Source: Arsenophonus sp046530935
GTDB taxonomy: Bacteria; Pseudomonadota; Gammaproteobacteria; Enterobacterales; Enterobacteriaceae
DNA length: 36,104 nucleotides
NCBI GenBank assembly: GCA_046530935.1
Contig: JBHEQW010000041.1
Location: 1 to 36,104, forward strand
Reading direction: 5' to 3'
In this document: positions 29,091-36,104 of the stretch, piece by piece
Layout: each line of letters opens with the position of its first letter
Position numbering within the stretch: the first letter of the stretch is position 1
Notes under the pieces: model-generated
Told to the model about the DNA's origin: nothing
Database searches by the model: none
The model's input: only the letters and a program-made list of their open reading frames with translations
Translations under genes and position numbers: made by a program

Positions 29091-29317
29091 AATTTGCAGT
29101 CTTTAAATTTTCATAAGGACACTTCCTTAAATAAGGTTATTTTTGTTATTTAGGTTGTCATAAAATTTTAATAATAAATATGTTATAAATATATTTATTT
29201 ACTAGCTTAAATAAGGCCTTATTGAAGGATAACACCAATTTATTTTAGTAGCAAAAAATTATGAATAAAAATACACATATTTAATACTTAGATTTTAATT
29301 ATTTTTATTGCTACTTG

Positions 29318-30435
29318 TTTGTTCCAGATCATCATATAGACTTTCTTTTTATCAATCAACCAGCCATATTTATTGTCAGATAACTACTGAAAGATATAGT
29401 TGAGAACAAAATATCATGATAATGAGGCTCTATCGTTAAGCAACTATAATACTAAAATCAGTGCTGCTGATCTCTATGAGGCCAGAAATTAGCATATATC
29501 TGCTTTAGCTAAGCATTATGTGACATATCTAAACTTACATGTTTCCAAGAGGCAAAAACGATATAATTTTGATGATTACAGCTATATTCTTCATCATTAA
29601 CCGACAACGCTGTCAGATCAGCTTAGAAAGTCTAAGTCGCATTATCCTCTAAAAAACTGTTTTTCTTATTTACTCGAACGATCGATCTGCTGGCATATTG
29701 TAGGCAAATTTTTGAACATTTTTGTATCTTGATCTTACCATAATCGCTCTGTTTGCTCATAGCCAAGTAAAAAATTTGCATAAAAAATAAGGAAGAAACC
29801 TAAAACGTCAAATAATAAAGCCTTTAAAAATACGAGCTTGGTTATCTTCATATAGGACATGAAATATCTTCAAAAAATGCCAAACGAAAGTTCACGACAT
29901 TATCTTTTGGTAGGTATCGACTCATTGGAGTCGATGTGGTTTTATCTGTATTTAGAAAACCAAAACCACAGCCAATATTTAACACTTCTTGCGTGATCTT
30001 AATCGAGCATCTCCCCAATGTGTATTCATCTAACACTTACAGACAATGGCAAATAATTTAGAGAACACCTTTTTAGTCTGCAAAAACGTTTTAGCTACAG
30101 GAAAACATGAATTCTTCCGTTTTTGTGTAAAAGGCTTGATAATATGACATCAATTTACAACCGCAGCGAGAGAGGCATCATTAAACAAATATGGTATGCT
30201 CGAGCAATTTAATAAGCGAATAGAAGATGAACTGCAATGCCATCATTTCAATTCTACTTAAGAGCTTGAGATTACTCTGCATCAATCAATATGTTTAGGT
30301 GTAAAATCAGGAATTACCACCACGATCAGGATTATTGGGTAGTAAAACTGCTTTATACAATCTACGACAAATTGCTTCAATTTTAACACTAAATTGTTCA
30401 AAAACCCATAACATCTTCCATGGAAGTAATATGAA
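29318..30435 (+). mobile_element. IS481-family transposase remnant, copy E, near full length
   Basis: It begins with the non-coding leader shared with the other IS481 copies (TTGTTxGTTCC end, AAAATATCATGAT before the start). Plus-strand frames then give ISALAKHYV near 29490 ('ISALAKRYG') and MKYLQKMPNESSRHYLLVGID at 29860-29922 ('IKYLPQMPDExxRRYLFVAID'). TDNGK follows at 30035, then TGKHEF near 30100 and QCHHFNST near 30240. It ends near CCATGGAAGTAATATG. The catalytic D of 'VAID' and TDNGK survive but are in different frames, and stops are frequent, so it is dead. It occupies the place of csrD beside mreB and is the most complete of the IS481 copies. Confidence 0.83.
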
Positions 30436-30743
30436 ACCGTATATTAAGTAATAATTATATAGCGTTATATAGAACTTAATACAGTTGTATATTTTAATAT
30501 AAAATAGTTAATTTTATTGTTAGAGAATTTCATTTTTAATGCATTAAGTAATTTTTATAAGGCTATTTATACTTTAAACTGTAATATAAGTACAGAGAAT
30601 AAGCATTGAAATAGTTTTTATATTGTAAAAAATTGGCCACTTTTTATTGAAGCGAGTTAATTAACTCCTTGTGGTCACTTAATGTGCTTGGTAAAGTAGA
30701 TCGATTTTCATTTGTTTTCAGATTGCAGGATTATCCTTTCGTT
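30436..30743. promoter_or_regulatory. Upstream region of mreB
   Basis: About 300 bp between the IS481 remnant and the mreB ATG presumably holds the mre promoter. It is AT-rich, with several TATA-like hexamers but no convincing -35/-10 pair. The 75 bp before the ATG stay open in frame, and the translation ending LQDYPFV resembles the sequence upstream of E. coli mreB. That suggests a conserved leader around the ribosome site rather than coding. Confidence 0.35.
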
Positions 30744-31787
30744 ATGTTTAAAAAAATTCGTGGCATGTTTTCCAACGACTTGTCTATTGATTTGGGTACA
30801 GCCAATACTCTCATATATGTCAAAGGACAAGGTATTGTGTTAGACGAACCATCAGTTGTTGCTATCCGCCAAGATCGCTCAGGATCACCTAAGAGCGTTG
30901 CTGCAGTAGGTCATGAAGCAAAACAGATGCTAGGTAGGACGCCTGGTAATATCGCGGCTATTCGTCCAATGAAAGATGGCGTGATTGCTGATTTTTATGT
31001 TACTGAAAAAATGTTACAGTATTTTATAAAACAAGTTCACAGCAATAGCTTTATGCGCCCAAGTCCACGAGTCTTAGTTTGTGTGCCTGTTGGTGCAACA
31101 CAGGTAGAACGGCGAGCAATCCGAGAGTCGGCACTCAGTGCTGGAGCTCGCGAGGTTTTTTTAATTGAAGAGCCTATGTCGGCAGCAATTGGTGCTGGTT
31201 TGCCTGTTTCCGATGCAACTGGTTCAATGGTGATTGATATTGGTGGTGGAACAACAGAAGTTGCTGTTATTTCATTGAATGGCGTTGTTTATTCATCATC
31301 GGTACGTATTGGTGGTGACCGATTTGATGAAGCGATCATTAATTATGTTCGTCGTAATTATGGTTCATTAATTGGTGAAGCAACTGCTGAGCGAATTAAA
31401 CAGGAAATTGGTTCGGCCTATCCTACAGATCAACTGCACGAAATTGAAGTGCGCGGTCGTAATTTAGCTGAAGGTGTACCTCGTGGGTTTACCCTTAATT
31501 CAAATGAGATACTTGAGGCGTTGCAGGAACCATTAACTGGTATTGTTAGTGCTATTATGTTAGCATTAGAACAATGTCCACCAGAATTAGCTTCTGATAT
31601 ATCTGAACGTGGTATGGTCTTAACTGGTGGTGGTGCGTTATTGCGTAATTTAGATCGTCTATTAATGGAAGAAACAGGAATTCCAGTTATTATTGCTGAA
31701 GATCCGCTAACTTGTGTTGCTCGTGGTGGTGGTAAGGCATTGGAAATGATTGATATGCATGGTGGTGATCTGTTTAGTCATGACTAA
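30744..31787 (+). CDS. mreB: Rod-shape-determining actin homologue MreB
   Basis: MreB polymerises on ATP beneath the inner membrane and guides lateral wall synthesis. From the ATG at 30744 it is 347 residues, the E. coli length, beginning with the membrane-binding MFKKIRGMFSNDL. Actin-fold motifs are intact: SIDLGTANTLIY (phosphate 1), VCVPVGATQVERRAIRES, VIDIGGGTTEVAVISL (phosphate 2), VRIGGDRFDEAI and MVLTGGGALLRNLDRL (adenosine). An in-frame TTG at 30669 would add 25 residues with no family support, so I prefer 30744. It is first of mreB-mreC-mreD. The neighbour csrD is gone. Confidence 0.98.
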   Translation: MFKKIRGMFSNDLSIDLGTANTLIYVKGQGIVLDEPSVVAIRQDRSGSPKSVAAVGHEAKQMLGRTPGNIAAIRPMKDGVIADFYVTEKMLQYFIKQVHSNSFMRPSPRVLVCVPVGATQVERRAIRESALSAGAREVFLIEEPMSAAIGAGLPVSDATGSMVIDIGGGTTEVAVISLNGVVYSSSVRIGGDRFDEAIINYVRRNYGSLIGEATAERIKQEIGSAYPTDQLHEIEVRGRNLAEGVPRGFTLNSNEILEALQEPLTGIVSAIMLALEQCPPELASDISERGMVLTGGGALLRNLDRLLMEETGIPVIIAEDPLTCVARGGGKALEMIDMHGGDLFSHD

Positions 31788-31891
31788 ACCTCTAAACCAT
31801 ATAGAGGCAAGAATTTAAGGATGCGGCTCACACTTACTTTATGTATAGCAATGTTAATATTTAACTTTTATTTATTTTTATCAAAAAACTC

Positions 31892-32845
31892 ATGAAGCTG
31901 ATCTTTAGTCGAGAGCCATCATTACAATCACGTATTGTTATTGCGATCGTTATTGCAATCGTATTGGTTGCTTTGAGTCGTCAATTCGGTACCTTTAATA
32001 AAGTACGTGGTTATTTAGATATGGCTGTTAGTCCTTTTTATTTTTTGGCAAATAGTCCGCGAGAACTCCTTGATAATATTTCAGACGCCTTGGTAAAGAG
32101 AGAGCAACTTCTTTTTGAAAATAAAGCATTGAAGAAAGAGATCTTACTAAAAAAAGCAGATAATTTATTGCTTGGACAACTTAAACAGGAAAACAGTAAA
32201 TTACGTGAATTGTTGGGTTCACCTCTACGTCAGGATGAACACATGATGGTTACTCAAGTGCTTTCAGGTGCAAATACACCTTATCGTGATCAAATTGTGA
32301 TTGATAAAGGTTTACATGATGGTGTTTATGAAGGCCAGCCTGTTATTAGTGATAAAGGTGTTGTTGGGCAGGTTATCGCAGTGAACCACTTTAATAGCCG
32401 TATTTTATTAATTTGTGATACAACACATGCATTACCTATACAAGTATTACGTAATGATATTCGAGTTATTGCAGTTGGTACCGGATGTAGTGACGATCTT
32501 CAACTTGAACCTTTACCAAATAATATTGATATACGTATTGGTGATGTGATAGTTACTTCTGGTTTAGGAAGACGTTTTCCTGAAGGTTACCCAGTTGCGA
32601 TTGTTTCTTCCATAAAACATAATATTCAAGGCGCTTATACGATTATTCATGCACGCCCTAGCGCAGATTTACAAAGACTCCGTTATCTTTTATTATTATG
32701 GGAAAACTCTAGTAATCCTTCTCATCCTTTACCTGCATCAGAAGTATATCAGGTAGCAAACGAGCGTTTAATGAAAATTCTACCCAATGTGTTTTCTAGC
32801 AAAATGGGCTTCAATAGCCCAGGCAACTACTCTCAGCCGGAATGA
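31892..32845 (+). CDS. mreC: Rod-shape-determining protein MreC
   Basis: MreC is an inner-membrane protein with a periplasmic domain that links MreB/MreD to the peptidoglycan synthases. It has a membrane helix at about residues 15-35, a coiled coil at about 65-105 (LLFENKALKKEILLKK, QENSKLRELLGSPLRQDE), and the MreC beta-domains with VIDKGLHDGVYEGQPVISDKGVVGQV and VTSGLGRRFPEGYPVA. At 317 residues it is about 50 shorter than E. coli MreC (367). What is missing is the Pro/Ala-rich low-complexity C-terminal tail, which varies in the family. It is 104 nt after mreB and 78 nt before mreD. Confidence 0.97.
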   Translation: MKLIFSREPSLQSRIVIAIVIAIVLVALSRQFGTFNKVRGYLDMAVSPFYFLANSPRELLDNISDALVKREQLLFENKALKKEILLKKADNLLLGQLKQENSKLRELLGSPLRQDEHMMVTQVLSGANTPYRDQIVIDKGLHDGVYEGQPVISDKGVVGQVIAVNHFNSRILLICDTTHALPIQVLRNDIRVIAVGTGCSDDLQLEPLPNNIDIRIGDVIVTSGLGRRFPEGYPVAIVSSIKHNIQGAYTIIHARPSADLQRLRYLLLLWENSSNPSHPLPASEVYQVANERLMKILPNVFSSKMGFNSPGNYSQPE

Positions 32846-32923
32846 AAAATATTAAACAACATCCTTTTGTCGTTCATTAGAACTTTCTTACAGTGTAATA
32901 AATGACACTAAAGGAAACATAGA

Positions 32924-33412
32924 ATGGATCAATACAGTTGTATTGGGCGGTGGATCATTTGCCTGTCCTTTTTAATTGCAATAATCCTAGAACAAGCACC
33001 ATGGCCTGAACAATTTATTTATTATCGACCAACATGGTTAGGATTAATTTTAATTTATTGGGTTATGGCTTTGCCACATCGAGTTAGTGTAGGCACAGGA
33101 TTTTTTTTGGGCATTTTAACAGATTTAATCCAAGGTTTAGCGCTTGGTGTACACGCATTAGCTTATAGCATGCTTTGTTATTTAGTAACGTATAAGCATC
33201 ACATTATTCGCAATATGGCACTATGGCAACAATCCATTGTTATTGCTGGATTATCAGTGGTTATGAATTTTACGATATTCTTGGCAGAATTTTTTTCTTC
33301 TATTATATTATTTCATCCTGAAGTATTCTGGAACTGTTTAATTAATGCCATCTTGTGGCCTTGGATCTTTTTATTACTGCGCAAAGTTCGACGCCAATTT
33401 TTGGTTTGTTAA
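32924..33412 (+). CDS. mreD: Rod-shape-determining protein MreD
   Basis: MreD is a small multi-spanning inner-membrane partner of MreC in the elongasome. The 162-residue product equals the E. coli length. Hydrophobic segments lie at about 9-25, 37-53, 57-77, 83-92, 100-125 and 134-153, with family residues LIYWVMALPHRVSVGTGFFLG, RNMALWQQ and WPWIFLLLRKVRRQF. A good Shine-Dalgarno (AAAGGAAAC) precedes the ATG. It closes the mre operon; the next ancestral genes, yhdE and rng, are dead. Confidence 0.97.
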   Translation: MDQYSCIGRWIICLSFLIAIILEQAPWPEQFIYYRPTWLGLILIYWVMALPHRVSVGTGFFLGILTDLIQGLALGVHALAYSMLCYLVTYKHHIIRNMALWQQSIVIAGLSVVMNFTIFLAEFFSSIILFHPEVFWNCLINAILWPWIFLLLRKVRRQFLVC

Positions 33413-33455
33413 AAACAGGCGACACCAATTTCCTATTTTTTCTTAGAGTTTTTTC

Positions 33456-34055
33456 TATGTTAAATAGAATTTATTTAACGTCAGGTTTCACCAAAAGGTA
33501 CAAATTAATTGACAAACTCCAAGTATGGTTATTTGACATTATTATCCTTAATATATGTGAATTATGATATGTATGAAAAAGAGATACAAATGAGTATGTT
33601 ATTAGCTTAGGATGTAAAAATCTCAAAAAAGTATTGATATGACAACAAAACCTGTACTATGTGTTGGTACAAATACTATTGTTGTAAGTGAAAGAAATAC
33701 TTTAGATAAATCTAATCTAAAAGATGAAAACAGTGCTTGCGCGCACGTACGTGAATTAAGACAACGTTCAGGCAAAATACAGCGGCTAATAACTGCAATT
33801 ACGTTCTCAGAGAGCCAAAAGTCATTATATAATTTAATTATCAGTAAAATATCATTACTATATATTTAACAAATAAATAAAAAAACAGATTAATATATTT
33901 TTTTGAGTAAATTGATAGATAAAATGGACCCTTATACTATCCATGGTATAAGGTAGCTATTTTGTTAAATAAATTATTAGAAACAATCACGCCCTAATAG
34001 GGTGTTACCCTATTAGTTAAAATAGATGAAATTGTTGACCAATTTTCTATCGTTA
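33456..34055 (+). pseudogene. yhdE: Broken Maf-family nucleotide pyrophosphatase YhdE
   Basis: YhdE hydrolyses dTTP/UTP in E. coli. It begins MLNRIYLTSGFTKRYKLIDKL ('MTSLYLASGSPRRQELLAQL') at 33456. Then 33640-33830 reads TKPVLCVGTNTIVV ('LPVLGADTIVI'), LRQRSGKIQRLITAITFSES ('LRKLSGQTHQVMTAVALADS') and SNLIISK-like residues. Near 33905-33950, LIDKMDPYTIHGI matches 'PLDKAGAYGIQGL', and LTNF near 34035 matches the C-terminal 'LLSNF'. Several residues of the active site are changed and frames are broken. It lies between mreD and rng as in E. coli. Confidence 0.87.
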
Positions 34056-34060
34056 AATAA

Positions 34061-35285
34061 TATGAAGGATAGCTATCCTAGCTGAACTATTAATCAATGT
34101 ATCAGTATCCGCCCCACAAATCTCTGAAATTATGTGCAGCTAATATTGATGATAATGCATGTTAGAAGAAATTTATTATTGAGCATAAAGATAAAAGAGG
34201 CATTTGTGCGTAATATTAACAAAGGTTGTGTAAGTTAACTTTTGCTCTGTATTCAAAACAGCCATTGTTGATATTGACTTAAAAAAGTCTGCTTTTATTT
34301 ATTAATCTGATGAGATTCCACTATACCAAATTCATTGCCGACAATGAATAAAAAAACTTTTTTATACTGTATATTAGCAAATTGATTTCCAATGCCAAAT
34401 ATTTTTGGTACAGTTTGTTAAAGTTCTGTAAAGAACAAAATAAGCTCGTTAAAAAAACGATATAACCTTACTATTTCGTTATCTAGTTTCTATGTCTGAA
34501 GCTTATTTTATATCAGCGTTTTCCAAACGCATTGAATGTAAAAAAACGAGAATATTTTAAAAATTATTGTTGAACTATTTTATGATGAAAATTGTGCATT
34601 AATTATTCATACTGCAACACAATGTATCGGTGTAATTAATGAATGGACTCAAGATATAGTTTTCTTGAAGAGTCTATATGGTTAAAATTGTTAAACCTAA
34701 AAACCGTAATAAATCCTTGTATGCTGATTTATTGTTAACTGGTTTATTTAGCACATCGGATTACACGTGATTTATATGTTATTCTTTATTAGATACCGGA
34801 TCTATTTTGATTCAAAGCTAACTTTTATTTCATTAACCGATTTTATTGATATGTTTGATCCTGAGCATAGTCACTGTCTTGTTCTATTATTAGAACAATC
34901 TTTATTAAAAGACAGGATCAAAACCCCCAATTAACAGTTTTCCTCACTTATAGTAGTAGCTTTGGTCATGGATGATAAAAAAGCACACGTAAAAGCCTTA
35001 AACATATTCAATATGATAAATGCCAAACTTGCAATGGTAGAATAATAGTAAAATCAGTAGAAACAATTTGTTATAAAATTTTATTGAGAATTGTTTGTAT
35101 AAACAATACTATTAATGCCAATCATTTCTTAGTCTATGCTTCAGCATAGACTGTTGCTTTTACAGAGGTATTAAATAATGATTTTTCTCAGATATTGGCC
35201 AAACTATAAATTTTTGTTGACAAATTTATTAAAATTAAAATCGAGCTCTTGTATACTCAAAAAGAGTTAGATGTAGTAACATTGT
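34061..35285 (+). pseudogene. rng: Broken ribonuclease G with internal deletion
   Basis: RNase G processes 16S rRNA 5' ends and decays some mRNAs. Plus-strand frames from 34061 give LLINVSVSAP ('LLVNVTPSE'), an 'REARRGIVGNIYKGRVS'-like stretch at 34175-34235, and KNDITLLFRYLVSM near 34455-34490 ('TTDITLPSRYLVFM'). LTDFIDMFDPEH follows near 34835 ('IIDFIDMNNEDH'), then LLEQSLLKDRIKT near 34890 ('SLEQALSKDRVKT') and CQTCNGRIIVKSVETICYKIL near 35020-35080. NHFLVYAS and ELLYTQKELDVV end it near 35270. About 150 residues holding the catalytic DNase I-like core are missing between 'YADLLLTG' and 'DFIDM'. So it is dead by deletion as well as frameshift. Confidence 0.87.
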
Positions 35286-35339
35286 GTTATATTGTCATTA
35301 TAGTAACTTTTTTTAGAATGGTAAGTAGAGGAGTGGTAA

Positions 35340-35793
35340 AAACACATACTTAAAGTATTATGGTAACCATAATTGCCAATATACCACTTATTATGATATT
35401 AGCCATTACCTGGCCTACATCTTTTTTTTCTACAAATTTAATTGATATAGCAATCAATTTAAAAGGTAACTTAAATTATTAACGAAAATACCGTTTAAAA
35501 TTGATTATATTAAACCTGAATTGCTTTCTTTATGTCTAAAAGTAGACATTTCTTATATCAGAATATCAAGCAGCACTGAAAACCAAACACCAATGTAAAG
35601 AAAATTAAATTTTTATTGATATATATGTAGTAGTATACCATCTTCTTTAGATCCAAGTTTTCAATATATTATTATTTCCTGTCAATTAAATACAGATTAT
35701 TTTAAAATTAAAACAGCTCAAATTTATATTAGTGAAGGTGATTTCAATCACCTTGATTTATCTGATGCTTTAGATAAATTGCTTTTACAATAA
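35340..35793 (+). pseudogene. Unidentified decayed reading frame after rng
   Basis: In relatives yhdP follows rng, but I cannot match this stretch to it. The plus strand first reads a hydrophobic start (VTIIANIPLIMILAI, about 35360-35405). It continues KIPFKIDYIKPELLSLCL near 35490-35540, and after frame changes FQYIIISCQLNTDYFKIKTA and DFNHLDLSDALDKLLLQ up to a stop at 35793. The composition is polar, coding-like and consistent across frames, with an apparent N-terminal hydrophobic segment. This suggests a secreted or membrane-anchored protein now broken by at least two frameshifts. Function unknown. Confidence 0.4.
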
Positions 35794-36104
35794 ATTAATT
35801 ATTTTACGCTGAAAACAATAGAATTGCTTTTTTGACGTCATATCTACTAAAAAAAAGGACATTAAATATGTATGAACTACTGACTGATTAAATAAAAATG
35901 GATATCATTGAGCAAAAAATTATTAGAAATAATTGTACATGAGATAGTCAGGCTTCTGCTCCGTTTTTTAATGCTTCGCGCATCTGTTTTCTATTCTTAA
36001 ATTAGAGGTTGTTTGCCTATCAGGTAGTGTGGTTAGAATGTAAAATCTTCTTAGGCTGTTCTTGCTTTTCTTAGGAGACTTTAGAAGATAAAGTAGCATT
36101 AAAA
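35794..36104. other. Right-edge region, unassigned
   Basis: No supported gene. On the minus strand, 36000-35955 reads NRKQMREALKNGAEA before a stop, which could be the C-terminus of a decayed or live gene entering from the right. The window ends too soon to tell. On the plus strand only short frames occur. Confidence 0.3.

Noticed and set aside
30579..30595. LexA-like SOS box (CTGT...ACAG) upstream of mreB
   Set aside because: The spacing is nine bases instead of eight, and no SOS gene follows.
30669..30743. N-terminal extension of MreB from a TTG codon
   Set aside because: Family proteins start at the MFKKIRGMFSND methionine; the open upstream codons lack support as protein.

Overview
This window looks like a piece of an AT-rich Enterobacterales genome (gamma-proteobacteria) in the middle of genome reduction, most likely an insect endosymbiont. 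Fifteen intact genes, each close to its E. coli or Serratia/Yersinia counterpart, cover about 13.9 kb (about 38%). The rest is broken genes and decayed insertion sequences. A low intact-coding fraction with many recognisable pseudogenes is the pattern known from symbionts of the 'Ca. Serratia symbiotica', Arsenophonus or Sodalis kind. I cannot choose among them from sequence alone. An aroQ gene directly upstream of accB fits Serratia/Yersinia/Morganellaceae better than E. coli.

Layout. 1-3.2 kb: intact pth between two divergently oriented IS256-family transposase remnants. 3.3-6.1 kb: crr, ptsI, ptsH (minus strand), the general PTS, all intact. 6.4-10.6 kb: dead cysK and dead cysZ, with IS1-like and IS481-family debris between them. 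10.8-13.9 kb: intact zipA and ligA. 14.1-14.9 kb: IS481 remnant. 15.0-18.0 kb: intact hldD-waaF-waaC operon for the LPS inner core. 18.3-20.2 kb: IS256 remnant abutting an IS481 remnant. 20.2-21.0 kb: AT-rich, non-coding, with three inverted repeats. 21.05-23.6 kb: dead prmA, panF and yhdT. 23.7-26.0 kb: intact aroQ-accB-accC operon (minus strand). 26.2-29.1 kb: acuI split by an insert of about 2 kb with IS91-like coding traces. 29.3-30.4 kb: IS481 remnant at the position where csrD would be expected. 30.7-33.4 kb: intact mreB-mreC-mreD. 33.5-35.8 kb: dead yhdE (maf), dead rng and one unidentified decayed reading frame.

Biology. What survives is central: peptidyl-tRNA recycling, PTS phosphorelay, cell division and DNA ligation, heptose inner core, fatty-acid initiation with the shikimate-pathway dehydroquinase, and rod shape. 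What is lost is cysteine synthesis and sulfate uptake, pantothenate uptake, ribosomal protein L11 methylation, RNase G and Maf. IS remnants lie at each point where gene order departs from the enterobacterial ancestor. That suggests recombination between element copies shaped the order before the elements themselves decayed.

No tRNA, rRNA, CRISPR array or intact mobile element was seen. I found no convincing undescribed system. The oddities most worth a second look are a perfect 25-bp inverted repeat at 20264-20314, the IS-flanked pth, the IS91-like insert in acuI and the unidentified frame at 35.3-35.8 kb. Pseudogene and IS identities were read by eye from broken translations, so their edges are approximate.
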